Assembly (NCBI GenBank): GCA_913058345.1
Contig: CAJXQR010000001.1
Coordinates: 496,001 to 560,000 of the forward strand
From: an uncultured Gammaproteobacteria bacterium
Lineage (GTDB): Bacteria; Pseudomonadota; Gammaproteobacteria; Pseudomonadales; Porticoccaceae
Reading direction: 5' to 3'
DNA length: 64,000 nucleotides
The position numbers and the translations under genes were made by a program. Under the pieces are notes generated by a model that saw nothing but the letters and a program-made list of their open reading frames with translations, was not told the origin of the DNA and did not search any database. Within the stretch, counting starts at the first letter, position 1. Each line of letters opens with the position of its first letter. Shown in pieces: positions 1 through 9,278 of this stretch.

Positions 1-772
1 AATTCTCAAGGTCTTTACCCGTGTATTCGTAATCCCAGCGCGAGGTATGGAAGGAATGCCCCTTAAAACGCTCAATGCCATTAATCTTAGCCAGTTTAGG
101 CTTAGACATAGGACCATTGGCACAAATCACAAATTTCGCTTTCATGTGATCACCGCGATCAGTTTTCACATGCCACAAGTTTTCTTCTTCATTCCAGACA
201 GTAGACGTCACAGTGGTCTGGAAAACAGCGAGATCGTAAAGGTCATATTTTTTTGCTATTGCCTGACAGTGCGCATAAATCTCGGGCGCCTTGGCATAGC
301 GATCTTTGGGGACATAGTCCATTTCATCAAGCAGTGGTAAGTAGTCGTAAGAAACCACATCACACGCCGCACCTGGGTAGCGGTTCCAATACCAGGTGCC
401 ACCAACATCGGCACCGCGTTCGACGATGCGAATACTTTCAACACCAATATCGCGCAACTGTGACGTTGTCAGCAGTGCAGAAAAACCACCACCAATGAAG
501 AGTACTTCAACGGTGTCGGTCAAGGTATCGCGGTCTTTAACATCACGGTTGTAAGTATCTTCACCGAAATGGGCTAAATCACCATCCAGGTCAGAATTAA
601 ATTGCCCAGTGCCTTCAGGGCGATAATTCAAGCGCAAATCACGCTCTTCGGAAAATTTCGCTTTTATCGCATCATAGTAAGATTGCGGGTGTTTGCCATC
701 ACCAGCCCCTGGTTCAAAAGAACTGAGCTGGGCAACGCCATCCGTACCCGGCTTTTGTTTTGATTTGGCCAT
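1..772 (-). CDS. Flavin-dependent (Baeyer-Villiger-type) monooxygenase, 3' part cut by window edge
   Basis: The frame opens with ATG at 772 and stays open for 257 codons to the window edge, so only the N-terminal half is visible. An FAD-binding Rossmann motif (LFIGGGFSA, about residues 91-99) is followed by GGTWYWNRYPGAACD (about 124-138), the usual class B flavoprotein signature. The Baeyer-Villiger fingerprint FxGxxxHxxxW[PD] is present as F236, G238, H242, W246, D247. The family uses FAD and NADPH to insert oxygen into ketones or to oxidise soft heteroatoms in the cytoplasm; the substrate cannot be told from sequence. About 85 residues precede the dinucleotide fold, an N-terminal extension seen in the larger BVMOs such as phenylacetone or cyclododecanone types. 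No neighbour explains the substrate. The family call is firm and the substrate open. Confidence 0.9.
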   Translation of the reverse strand, partial: MAKSKQKPGTDGVAQLSSFEPGAGDGKHPQSYYDAIKAKFSEERDLRLNYRPEGTGQFNSDLDGDLAHFGEDTYNRDVKDRDTLTDTVEVLFIGGGFSALLTTSQLRDIGVESIRIVERGADVGGTWYWNRYPGAACDVVSYDYLPLLDEMDYVPKDRYAKAPEIYAHCQAIAKKYDLYDLAVFQTTVTSTVWNEEENLWHVKTDRGDHMKAKFVICANGPMSKPKLAKINGIERFKGHSFHTSRWDYEYTGKDLEN

Positions 773-1223
773 TGTAAAACTACCTCAAGATTAATAAATA
801 GGGTTAATAAGTGCATAAACCAGACCCTAACACTGTAGAGGCAAAGAGCAAAAACACCCATTGCCAAGCGCTAGAAATACAGGCTTAAATTAAAAATTGA
901 GCCACTGATTATGACGTGGCGAACACGCCAAGGTCAATGACGCGATAGATGGGCAACCTTCGACCGGTAGCACTTAAGAGGCGTTCTGCAAATGCCACCA
1001 ACAAGCCCAGTCTGCAAGGATGTACAGACTTTCTTCATCCTCTCATTCCCACGGCTTCTGCCCAACAATTCCTTAAGGGAGTGCGGTTGATCCTGATCAA
1101 TGTTTACCTATCCAAAGCTTGTCCAGGATTCTCGTCGTCTTTATTATCGCCGCTCTAAACTCTTATAAAGTCCAGCTAAGAATAATAGAACGGTCGCAAG
1201 ATAAACCACTGAGGAAACTCAAC
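773..1223. other. Intergenic region with no recognisable gene
   Basis: About 450 bases between the divergent monooxygenase and the small gene at 1224. No frame resembles a known protein. One short inverted repeat (TGGCG/CGCCA near 915-930) is too small to name. The region presumably holds the promoters of the flanking genes. Confidence 0.5.
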
Positions 1224-1436
1224 ATGAGCGGATCAAATACCGGCCAGTTGTACGGGCGAATGGACCTGAATGGCAATGTCACTCTCGAAGATGCCAACGG
1301 CTCTATTGTTACCCGTATCGATGCTGATGTTCAGCCTGTCGATAGCCACCAATCTGCCCGCGAGGAGCACCCCGATGGCATTACTCTGACACGCTCTGAC
1401 GCCGCCAAGCTCGGAGTGGTCCTCGAAGGCATGTAA
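1224..1436 (+). CDS. Small hypothetical protein, 70 aa
   Basis: The start at 1224 is chosen because GAGGAAAC sits just upstream as a ribosome binding site; the longer frame from 1119 has no such site. The product is acidic and soluble, with no signal peptide, membrane segment or cysteine. It begins MSGSNTGQLYGRMDLNGNV and ends in a short hydrophobic run. I do not recognise the family. It converges on alr with a 23-base gap. It is likely a real gene because of the ribosome binding site and protein-like composition, but it has no assignable function. Confidence 0.6.
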   Translation: MSGSNTGQLYGRMDLNGNVTLEDANGSIVTRIDADVQPVDSHQSAREEHPDGITLTRSDAAKLGVVLEGM

Positions 1437-1459
1437 ATAGTAAAAACCAAGGCGCCAAC

Positions 1460-2584
1460 TTAACGATAAGAAAACTTAACGCGCTGATTCACGCCCGTTA
1501 ACAATTCATAGGCAATTGTCTCACTGTGCTCGGCAACAGTTTCGACGGGCAAGCCTTCACCCCATAGCGTAACGACATCACCCACCTTAACGTCGGGGTT
1601 GGCGCTGATATCGACCGCCAGTAGATCCATCGATACACGCCCAACAATACAGGCAAGCTTGCCGTTCACCCGCACAGGGCAACCATTACGAGCATGGCGC
1701 GGATAACCATCACCATAACCGGCAGCCACGACGGCAATGCGCGACGACGGCGAGGCACTGGCGAATTGCCCCGGCGCACGCCATGCTTCACTGTAACCCA
1801 CCCCTTCGCCCGCCGGCACTGTTTGTAGAGCCACTACGCGCGAGCGCAATGTCATCACTGAGCGCAGCTCTATCTCTGCGGACAAAAAAGTATCGGCACT
1901 TAAGGGGTTGACACCATAGAGCATGACGCCTGGTCGTACCCAGTCAAAATGCATATCGGGCCTTGTTAGCAGGGCCGCCGAATTTGCCAGGCTCACTCTC
2001 TCATCCGTACGTACTCTCAGCTCATCGAGGCTCCGCTGAAAATTCTTCCGTTGTCGTTCATTCAAAGTGGCAGGTGGGTTGTCAGCACAGGCTAAGTGGG
2101 AAATAAACGTCAATTTATCGACTTGCTGCGCTGAGCGCAGCCGTCCTGCGGCTTGGTGAAAGCCTTTGGGGCCAAAGCCGAGTCGATGCATACCCGTATC
2201 GAGTTTAAGCCATACATTAATGGGTTGACTTAGCTCACTATCGAGAAGTAGCTGTAATTGTTGAGTATTGTGAATAACGGTGGCAAGACCATAGCGAGCC
2301 ACTTCGCGCATTTCAACACGGCCGAAAACCCCGCTCAGCAATACAATAGGGTTTGCAATGCCTGCATCGCGCAACTCCACAGCCTCTTCAAGACTAGCAA
2401 CGCCAAAAGCGTTAGCAAAAGAGCAAAGTGTAGAGGCAACCTGAACAGCGCCATGCCCATAAGCATTGGCTTTGACCACCGCCATAATTTCCACACCCGG
2501 TGCAAGGTGTCGAGCCTGGGTAAAGTTGTGGCGTAAATTAGCCAGCGAAATAAGCGCTTCGATCGGTCGCGTCATAAAATCCAT
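1460..2584 (-). CDS. alr: Alanine racemase
   Basis: A PLP enzyme interconverting L- and D-alanine in the cytoplasm and supplying D-Ala for peptidoglycan. The N-terminal barrel carries AVVKANAYGHG with the PLP lysine at K38, and the second catalytic base is Y264 in EGVGYSEAW. The C-terminal beta domain includes GRVSMDLLAVDI. At 374 aa the length is normal. The start is either ATG at 2584 or the ATG three codons later (MTRPIEA); neither has a strong ribosome binding site. It could be alr or dadX. No dadA dehydrogenase lies nearby, so the biosynthetic name is preferred. Confidence 0.95.
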   Translation of the reverse strand: MDFMTRPIEALISLANLRHNFTQARHLAPGVEIMAVVKANAYGHGAVQVASTLCSFANAFGVASLEEAVELRDAGIANPIVLLSGVFGRVEMREVARYGLATVIHNTQQLQLLLDSELSQPINVWLKLDTGMHRLGFGPKGFHQAAGRLRSAQQVDKLTFISHLACADNPPATLNERQRKNFQRSLDELRVRTDERVSLANSAALLTRPDMHFDWVRPGVMLYGVNPLSADTFLSAEIELRSVMTLRSRVVALQTVPAGEGVGYSEAWRAPGQFASASPSSRIAVVAAGYGDGYPRHARNGCPVRVNGKLACIVGRVSMDLLAVDISANPDVKVGDVVTLWGEGLPVETVAEHSETIAYELLTGVNQRVKFSYR

Positions 2585-2777
2585 TGATCAGAATAAAGAA
2601 GAACTGAATCAGCAAATCAACAGCTCTACGGAACGCGCGTAGTGTCACAGGGCGGGTTCGCAGAAGCAAGCGTCTCCCCGCTAAAAGCCGTCCTCTTTTG
2701 TTTAAGCACATACGCAGGCGTATACTGCGCGCAAAATTACCAAACACCTTTTAACTAACCTTTTTGAGGAGAAACCT

Positions 2778-3959
2778 ATGGCCGCCGACTGGGCTAGCTT
2801 TAACTGGGAAGACCCCTTCCTTATCGAAGAACAACTGAGTGAAGACGAGCGCATGATCATGCACAGCGCGCGGCAATATGCCCAGGACAAGCTACTACCT
2901 CGCGTGCAATTAGCCTTTCGCAATGAACGCATGGACCGTGAGATTTTTAATGAAATGGGTGAATTGGGGCTTCTTGGGTCTACGATTGAGGGCTACGGCT
3001 GCCCCGGCGTTAATTATGTGAGCTATGGCCTGATCGCCCGCGAGGTTGAACGCATTGATTCCGGCTATCGCTCGATGATGAGCGTGCAATCAAGCCTGGT
3101 GATGCACCCTATATATACCTACGGCACCGAGGCACAACGGGAAAAGTACTTGCCCAAGCTGGCCAGCGGCGAGTGGGTCGGCTGCTTCGGCCTCACCGAA
3201 CCCGACCACGGCTCCGATCCCGGCGGTATGAAGAGCCGCGCGACATCCGTCGATGGCGGTTACAGCCTCACCGGTAATAAAATGTGGATCACCAATTCAC
3301 CCATTGCCGATGTGTTTGTGGTGTGGGCGAAAACCGACGACGGTGTCATTCGCGGCTTTGTCCTGGAAAAAGGCATGAAAGGACTTTCGGCACCAAAGAT
3401 AGAAGGTAAACTGGCTCTGCGCGCCTCAGTTACTGGTGAAATTGTTATGGATGAGGTCTTCGTATCGGAAGACCACCTACTGCCCAACGTGAAAGGTTTA
3501 AAAGGCCCTTTCGGCTGCCTTAACAGCGCCCGCCTGGGCATCTCCTGGGGTGCCCTGGGTGCCGCTGAAACCTGCTGGCAAACGGCGCGACAGTACGTGC
3601 TTGATCGCAAACAGTTCGACCGACCACTGGCGGCCAATCAGTTGATACAAATGAAACTGGCCAATATGCAAACCGAAATCAACCTCGGCTTGCTGGGTTC
3701 ACTCAATGCAACGCGCTTGAAAGATCAGGGCCAGCTTGCTCCCGAATTGATTTCGATGATGAAACGCAATAACTGCTCGAAGTCATTAGATATTGCCCGT
3801 GTTGCCCGCGATATGCTCGGCGGCAATGGCATTTCAGATGAGTTTCCAATTATGCGCCACATGATGAACCTGGAAGTAGTCAACACCTACGAGGGCACCG
3901 CAGATATTCACGCGCTGATTTTGGGTCGCGCGCAAACGGGTATTCAGGCGTTTTTCTAA
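2778..3959 (+). CDS. gcdH: Glutaryl-CoA dehydrogenase
   Basis: An acyl-CoA dehydrogenase-family flavoenzyme (FAD) that oxidises and decarboxylates glutaryl-CoA to crotonyl-CoA in lysine, tryptophan and dicarboxylate breakdown. The 393-aa protein has the subgroup start ([11 protein letters not shown]), the FAD/substrate segment [15 protein letters not shown], and the catalytic glutamate E372 in [10 protein letters not shown]. The ATG at 2778 follows GAGGAG. The gene stands alone: alr diverges upstream and a VOC gene converges downstream. The usual LysR regulator and CoA-transferase partners are not beside it. Overall similarity to bacterial GcdH is strong. Confidence 0.95.
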   Translation: MAADWASFNWEDPFLIEEQLSEDERMIMHSARQYAQDKLLPRVQLAFRNERMDREIFNEMGELGLLGSTIEGYGCPGVNYVSYGLIAREVERIDSGYRSMMSVQSSLVMHPIYTYGTEAQREKYLPKLASGEWVGCFGLTEPDHGSDPGGMKSRATSVDGGYSLTGNKMWITNSPIADVFVVWAKTDDGVIRGFVLEKGMKGLSAPKIEGKLALRASVTGEIVMDEVFVSEDHLLPNVKGLKGPFGCLNSARLGISWGALGAAETCWQTARQYVLDRKQFDRPLAANQLIQMKLANMQTEINLGLLGSLNATRLKDQGQLAPELISMMKRNNCSKSLDIARVARDMLGGNGISDEFPIMRHMMNLEVVNTYEGTADIHALILGRAQTGIQAFF

Positions 3960-4003
3960 ACGTCTTATAGACAAACGACTAGCAGAACGCTCTAAAGCAC
4001 AGC

Positions 4004-4432
4004 CTATTTGAAGTCTTCAAATTGCTCAGCCCCTGGCCCCAGGGGCTGACCATAACTAAACTCAACGAAGTTGCCATTGGGGTCGCGCAAACCACAATAA
4101 TAACCAACCGGAAAGCCCTCATCCCGCGGTGGCCATACCAGGCAACCTCGCTGACGACCCAATTCGGCCATAGTATCAACGGCGGCCCGACTTTCCAGTG
4201 CAAAACCAAAATGCCGGTAATCAGCATCTGGTAATTCAATATTTTGCCCACCATTCATCAACACGAAGATAAAATCATTTTCACGCCCCGGCTCGGCCAT
4301 CCAGACAATACGTTGTTCACCCGCCGTGCGCGAATGCACAATGCGCATGCCGCAGCACTGTTGATAAAAGTCGATGCAAGCATCGATATCGACAAGATGT
4401 AAAGCAATATGAGTAATTCGCGGGCCGGGCAT
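4004..4432 (-). CDS. VOC (glyoxalase/dioxygenase superfamily) protein
   Basis: A 142-aa protein with two betaalphabetabetabeta modules of the vicinal oxygen chelate fold. Candidate metal ligands are the His in ITHIALHLVD (about residue 8), the His in YRHFGFAL (about 93), and the Glu in NFVEFSYG near the C-terminus. These match the positions used by single-domain VOC enzymes. The start ATG at 4432 is preceded by GGAGG. Substrate is not inferable; lactoylglutathione lyase is unlikely because the motif spacing is generic. It converges with gcdH. Confidence 0.85.
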   Translation of the reverse strand: MPGPRITHIALHLVDIDACIDFYQQCCGMRIVHSRTAGEQRIVWMAEPGRENDFIFVLMNGGQNIELPDADYRHFGFALESRAAVDTMAELGRQRGCLVWPPRDEGFPVGYYCGLRDPNGNFVEFSYGQPLGPGAEQFEDFK

Positions 4433-4568
4433 GATTTAAGTCCTCCACTGACTGCACAGACTGAAGTGTATATCGAACGGGGCTTAGAGAACCACCTGCT
4501 GCCAGACTTGAATAGCGGCAAAAGCAGTCAGAGCTTGTTTTACTGCCCAGGTTTTTTAACGGTGTTGG

Positions 4569-4697
4569 TTACAGAGAATTATTGGCAGGGCCTGCAGCGT
4601 CGTCTCGCGTCCAGCGAGACAGCAGATTGGACGCAACACCCAATTCCCGAGCTACCTGGGCGCCGCTAGCACCCCGTTGAAGAGAAAGAATTGCCAT
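4569..4697 (-). pseudogene. Remnant of IS3-family OrfA transposase (helix-turn-helix part)
   Basis: The minus frame from 4697 to the TAA at 4569 encodes 42 residues containing SGAQVARELGVASNLLSRW. This matches the helix-turn-helix of IS3-family OrfA proteins (typical SVAQVARELGVNxNLLYRW). The N-terminal part of OrfA is not in frame, no OrfB is nearby, and no terminal inverted repeats were found, so it is a short relic. The rest of 4433-4958 holds nothing else I can recognise. Together with the broken integrase at 7.6-8.1 kb it brackets the TonB receptor gene. Confidence 0.6.
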
Positions 4698-4958
4698 TGT
4701 GCTGATGCCGGAAAAGTACAGCGGCGATTTTTATGGCAACTGGGGGCGTGGATAAAAAAAGTTACCCTTGAGGCCGACACTATCGAATTAGAGAACCCCC
4801 ATGCCGAAGAGGAAGTCCACAGCCACCTTCTGGTGGAGTTTACCCTCTATAACCTTTCCGCCGGTGTGGTTTGGGATGTCGTCGCGTATTACAACACTGG
4901 AGTTTCAGCTCCGTTCCGCCTCAGCATTACTCGACCTGCAGGTTGCAAACCGTGCTTA

Positions 4959-7061
4959 TTAAAATTGGTAACTAACCCCTGCGGATAGAGTGCGTGACGC
5001 GCCGGGTCTAAATCTGCCTTCAGGTGCCCATACCGGCGCTTCCGCCGTAACAACGTGGTCTTTATCGAACAGATTTTGCACCTTTAGATCAAGCATGAGC
5101 GATTGCGTCATTGCATACTCAGCTCTTAAGTTAAACAGAGTTTCCGCATCGGTTTCAATGGTATTAGCTTCATCAAGATACCAACTACCGGTGTACTGCA
5201 TTTCAAGCTCAGTGGTTAAACCACTGAGGTACTCTGGCTGATATTGCAAGCGGATATTAACGATAGGATCAGGCGAGCTGACCAGGGTTTTTCCGTCAAG
5301 ATCACTGGACAGATCAGAAAACTTTTTCTCAACCTCATTGTTCGTAAACGCAGCGGCCAAGGTGAGATACAAAGCCGAGTTTAATTGTGCCTGAAGCCCC
5401 AGCTCTATCCCCTGATACTGCTCCTCACCACCGTTAACGGAAATATCCCCAGCTGGTGTGGCAACGCCCGTAACTATGCCGTCTTTCGCCACCATGTGAT
5501 ATATAGCCGCATTCAAGCTGACAGATTCGCTCAACCAGCCTCGGTATCCTACTTCAAAGCTTTGTATAGTTTCAGGGTCAAGTTCAAATTCGGCCTGACC
5601 GGGGCTCAACACATACAAGTCAGAGTCATCCGGAATTCGGAAACCTTTGGCGTAACGAGCATAGATAGTGTGCTGGTCAGAGAGTGCATAACTTAAGGAA
5701 AATTTTGGTAATAATTCACTGAATCTATCGTCGCGATCACTAAGAAGTAAAAAAGGGGAAGGCTCCACCTCAGAAAAGTCTGACATACTCAGATTATTAT
5801 TATAAGAATAATCGGAATGTTCGTATCTTAGTCCAAGCACTATGGTTAACTTGTCGGTAAGCATTTGCGTGTGCTGAAGGTAAGGCGCAAAACTTTGATA
5901 GCTCACTTCGTAATCGAGGTTAGTGCCTTGTGGATAAACCGTACCCCATACCACCTGGGTTGGGCGTGTTTGTTCTGTTTTCCTCTCAAATTCGGTCAAT
6001 TCTATATCCAGACCAAAAATCGTCGAGCTCCTGTCATTCCACTTCAGGTAGAGTCTGTTGAGCAAGCCTAAGGTATCTGTCACACCCTGAGTAACCGGAG
6101 TCGTTGCCGGTTCCCAAGTGTGCATGTACTGGGTGTCAATCCTGCGAATATAAGGGGTTATTTGCAGGGTAGCCCGACTCGACAAAACTTTGCCAATCTG
6201 CGAGCTCAGTCGAAAATACTCAGCCTGATCCCGAGCTTCATTGCGGTTCACTTCGGCAGCCAAACCATCGGACTCGGGATTATTGGCCAGCGCGTCGGGC
6301 GTCAGCGAGCCCGCCATTTGTGAGTCAAAATCAGTGTAACTGAGAATATTATGAATTTCCCAACCGTTGCTTTCATAAAGGTGACGGCCGATAACCTGAG
6401 TACGCTCCCACTCAGTGGTATCGCGCCAACCGTCATCGCTCTGGTAAGACACCGCCAGACGCGCCGCATTGGATTCATTCAACCCGCCGGATACATCAAG
6501 ACGCATATCCTGCAAATTATTTTCACCCGTGCGATAACTGAGTAAGCCCTCGCGCTGAAATACCGGTTCTTTACTTTTGACATTAACCACCGCGGCCAAC
6601 GCATCGGAACCGTGTATTGCGGTACCGGGGCCTTTCAATATTTCCATACCGCCAGGGGAAGTTAGCGCACCAGAATATGAGAAGGCAGCGTGATTAAACG
6701 ATATGGGCGATTGTAACGGCACATTATCCTGGAGGAACAAGTAAACATTATCGATGGCAACCGGCAAACGAATGGCGGGGGCATCCACCGGACCGCGGAA
6801 TTTGGAAAAGTAGACGCCGGGCATGCGGTTGACGGTTTCACCGATCCAGGTCGCCCGATCAAATTCACTGTCTTGCGCAGAAACCGTATCGATCGTCACG
6901 GAAGAGTTAAATAATACTTGATCTGCACCGGATGCGGTAACTACTACTTCTTCAAATATGTCGGCATTTGCTAGTTCTAAGGGTGGGTCTGCAAACAGGT
7001 GCGACGAAAACGCCACAAAAAAAAGACTAAGTTTTGCGCCACCATAACGACATGTGCTCAT
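4959..7061 (-). CDS. TonB-dependent outer-membrane receptor
   Basis: A 700-aa outer-membrane receptor. The first 24 or so residues form a signal peptide (GAKLSLFFVAFSSHLFA). A TonB-box-like segment EEVVVTASG lies at about residues 37-45. The plug domain follows (ETVNRMPGVYFS, GGMEILKGPGTAIHGSDA), then a beta barrel rich in aromatic/polar alternation that ends in the typical terminal phenylalanine (GVSYQF). The domain order fits siderophore, heme or other large-ligand importers. Nothing in the sequence identifies the ligand, and no siderophore gene is adjacent. It lies between a transposase scrap and an integrase relic, so it may be an island survivor. The translation is intact. Confidence 0.92.
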   Translation of the reverse strand: MSTCRYGGAKLSLFFVAFSSHLFADPPLELANADIFEEVVVTASGADQVLFNSSVTIDTVSAQDSEFDRATWIGETVNRMPGVYFSKFRGPVDAPAIRLPVAIDNVYLFLQDNVPLQSPISFNHAAFSYSGALTSPGGMEILKGPGTAIHGSDALAAVVNVKSKEPVFQREGLLSYRTGENNLQDMRLDVSGGLNESNAARLAVSYQSDDGWRDTTEWERTQVIGRHLYESNGWEIHNILSYTDFDSQMAGSLTPDALANNPESDGLAAEVNRNEARDQAEYFRLSSQIGKVLSSRATLQITPYIRRIDTQYMHTWEPATTPVTQGVTDTLGLLNRLYLKWNDRSSTIFGLDIELTEFERKTEQTRPTQVVWGTVYPQGTNLDYEVSYQSFAPYLQHTQMLTDKLTIVLGLRYEHSDYSYNNNLSMSDFSEVEPSPFLLLSDRDDRFSELLPKFSLSYALSDQHTIYARYAKGFRIPDDSDLYVLSPGQAEFELDPETIQSFEVGYRGWLSESVSLNAAIYHMVAKDGIVTGVATPAGDISVNGGEEQYQGIELGLQAQLNSALYLTLAAAFTNNEVEKKFSDLSSDLDGKTLVSSPDPIVNIRLQYQPEYLSGLTTELEMQYTGSWYLDEANTIETDAETLFNLRAEYAMTQSLMLDLKVQNLFDKDHVVTAEAPVWAPEGRFRPGASRTLSAGVSYQF

Positions 7062-7559
7062 TTTTCTTGTCTCAAGGTAAGAATTGTTTTCAAGAAATTT
7101 GGCGCGACACTAGTTGAAGGGCACTGAAACAACAATGTGGCAAATTGTCACGGTGTTCAGCAAAGCGCTCAGTGCATCTGAGAAAGCGACTTAGGCTGTA
7201 TCATAAAATACGCGGCGAACTCTACAGGCTCGCCTACGGGCTCAATGATTTCCTGTTCTGGAAACAAAGCCTGATTGAAAGCCTACCTCGCGTTCAAGCC
7301 GCCATCGTAAAACTGGCCGACAATAAGCGATATATCGAATCTAAAATATCAGCCAAGGATAATAATCATAAGATGAAAAAACAGAGCCACAACGCCGGGT
7401 AGGCTGCGTGCATCCAGTCTAGATGCGCTGCCCTTTATTCTGTCGAAAGGTAAAGAAATCGACGATGGTTTTTTATGGGTGATAGCACCGCTGACATGCG
7501 GCCACCAAGATAAACATGGAAGAATAACTGTGCAACCTATTACTTTGCCAACTGTTATT
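7062..7559. other. Intergenic region with no supported gene
   Basis: About 500 bases upstream of the receptor gene. An 85-codon plus-strand frame (7145-7402) has no ribosome binding site and no recognisable similarity. Much of the stretch is probably decayed DNA linked to the integrase relic that follows. Confidence 0.4.
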
Positions 7560-8095
7560 CCAGATAATTGGCCCACCACAGCATCATCAACTTGATCGCG
7601 AGCGAGTTACGGCCAATCCCGGGTATGCCTCTGTCTTTAATTTCAACTCGGGCAACTCTCTAGCGGAGAGGCGCGCATAGTTAGTGCTTTTGGGCATAGT
7701 GAAGAGACCTCCAACTTGACGTCAGTTGCAGGATTCAGGGCTACAAGCCCATGGGCAACAGCGTAAAGGAAAATCTGCACTGTTATCTGGTAGGCCCGTT
7801 TCTCAAAACCCTGGGCGTCTCTTTTTTCAATTGCTTTGACCATGGCCACTAGGCCCTGAGGTTCGATTTTTGCTAAGGGTTTTCGGCCGATAGCGGGAAA
7901 GGCGTCCTTTTCTAGCCTTCGTACGACATAGGGCATATGCCGTTGACTTTTGGGCGGCCCCCTCCAAGCTAGCCACGTTATGGCAACCGACTCGAATTGA
8001 TGTTCCGCAGCCAATTACTCGACACATTTTTCCTTGCGTTTGGCTTCGACGGGATCAATGCCTTGTGCCTATCCTTTTCGGATAACTTGCGCTTC
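7560..8095 (-). pseudogene. Broken P4-type tyrosine integrase
   Basis: Reading down the minus strand, fragments of a P4-family integrase appear in order. AQGIDPVEAKRKEK is the end of the arm-binding domain. After an in-frame TAA comes FESVAITWLA, then VVRRLEKDAFPAIGRKPL and KRAYQITVQIFLYAVAHGLVALNPATDV, the core-binding domain. A shift of frame gives YARLSARELPELK, and a further shift gives NSLAIKLMML. A stop also precedes AQGIDP. The catalytic R-H-R-Y domain is missing. The remnant lies immediately 3' of tRNA-Ser on the same strand, the classical position of an integrase next to its tRNA attachment site. It is clearly non-functional. Confidence 0.75.
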
Positions 8096-8183
8096 TCCTA
8101 AGTAGGACTTTCACGTAAATAAGACTTTCTCGTCGAATTAAAAAGCTTTAATGAGCGTTGATGGGCTTCTTTAGAAGCTAATA

Positions 8184-8271
8184 TGGCGGTGAGGGAGGGA
8201 TTCGAACCCTCGAAGCCTTTCGACTTACACACTTTCCAGGCGTGCTCCTTCGGCCACTCGGACACCTCACC
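8184..8271 (-). tRNA. tRNA-Ser (anticodon GGA)
   Basis: Folds as a class II tRNA. The acceptor GGTGAGG pairs with CCTCACC, the anticodon loop reads CTGGAAA giving GGA, there is a long variable arm (GTCGAAAGGC region), and the T arm is GAGGG-TTCGAAT-CCCTC. The discriminator is G, followed by an encoded CCA at 8184-8186. A broken integrase begins about 90 bases beyond its 3' end, so this gene was probably a past integration target. Confidence 0.97.
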
Positions 8272-8441
8272 GTAATGCGCTCCACTGTGTTTATATCTCT
8301 GAGTTTATAATGGCTTTAATGAACTTAGCCTGCCGGTGGAAGCGGCCGCAACTCTACACAAAACAGTCTTGAAAGGCAATCAAGTTCAGGAAGATGCTTA
8401 TTATTAAAAGCCCTGTATACCTATCACAGGCTAAATTTGCG

Positions 8442-8663
8442 TTAGCAGCCTCGCGTCACGACAGGTTCATCGTCATCCATTGATTCAACCAGATAGTCAA
8501 GCTCCTGGCCGATATCATCGATAGTGCGGTATTTCAGGTAACGTTCAACCACAGCCTGGATGATGGCACGGCCCATGGCGTCGCTATCCATTGCAGCGCT
8601 GTCAGTGGCTTGTTGCCAGGCTTGCTCGACAATTTTATTCGCGTAAACGGATTCTCCAGACAT
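8442..8663 (-). CDS. Small conserved-type hypothetical protein, 73 aa
   Basis: The start ATG at 8663 is preferred over one at 8681 because AGGGGGAAGAG lies just before it. The product is a small acidic alpha-helical protein (MSGESVYANKIVEQAW...) with no membrane segment. Its segment YLKYRTIDDIGQELDYL looks amphipathic. I do not recognise a named family. It lies about 100 bases downstream of rimI on the same strand and could be co-transcribed. Confidence 0.65.
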   Translation of the reverse strand: MSGESVYANKIVEQAWQQATDSAAMDSDAMGRAIIQAVVERYLKYRTIDDIGQELDYLVESMDDDEPVVTRGC

Positions 8664-8765
8664 ACATCTCTTCCCCCTCATGGCTAATTTTCAGCCAAAG
8701 ATTATACGTCACTCTGATTGAAGCTTATTGATACCTGTCAAGATAGGGGGACTTTCACTACTGTG

Positions 8766-9218
8766 TTAGTGCAGGGGTAGATCACAGCGCATAATCAGAG
8801 CATCCTCTCGCCCACTCTCACTATGGTAGTAAGCTTTGCGCTCGCCAACAGGGTGAAAGCCCCTACCCTCGTACAGTGCGATAGCGGGAAAGTTGCTGAC
8901 CCTGACTTCAAGAAATAAAGTGACTGCCGAGGCCGACACTTCCGCGAGGAAAAAATCCAGCAGACAAGCACCCAGACCCTCGCCCTGAAAACTACTTTTG
9001 ACCGCGATATTCAGCAGCTCCGCTTCATCCAGAACTTGGTGAAAAATGATAAAGCCCACTGGCCTGTTGCCTTTACACAGCATGTAACTGCGGTGGTTTT
9101 GCAGGCTTTCTGCAAACTGTTTTTCATTCCAAGGGAAGGGGCTTACATCTCGTTCGATTTTAGCCAGAGTGGCAATATCACCAACTTTTGCTGGGCGTAG
9201 TTTAAAGCCTGCTCTCAT
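8766..9218 (-). CDS. rimI: [Ribosomal protein bS18]-alanine N-acetyltransferase RimI
   Basis: A 150-aa GNAT acetyltransferase, the usual length for RimI, which acetylates the N-terminal alanine of ribosomal protein S18. Visible marks are PFPWNEKQF early on, the acetyl-CoA pyrophosphate loop SSFQGEGLGACLL (motif A, about residues 75-87), and EVRVSNFPAIALYEGRGF (motif B), all characteristic of RimI. It lies 60 bases downstream of the psi-subunit-like gene, the arrangement seen in enterobacteria (holD-rimI) and in Pseudomonas. Confidence 0.93.
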   Translation of the reverse strand: MRAGFKLRPAKVGDIATLAKIERDVSPFPWNEKQFAESLQNHRSYMLCKGNRPVGFIIFHQVLDEAELLNIAVKSSFQGEGLGACLLDFFLAEVSASAVTLFLEVRVSNFPAIALYEGRGFHPVGERKAYYHSESGREDALIMRCDLPLH

Positions 9219-9278
9219 CGTTATTTCTGTAATAGCACTAGCCGAGGTGCTATCAGGGCTACTGTATCGGACACGGTG

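Noticed and set aside
4677-4988. 103-codon plus frame overlapping the end of the receptor gene
   Set aside because: Opposite to the transposase relic and the receptor gene end, no ribosome binding site, no similarity.
7145-7402. 85-codon plus frame upstream of the TonB receptor
   Set aside because: No ribosome binding site or known family; lies in decayed island DNA.
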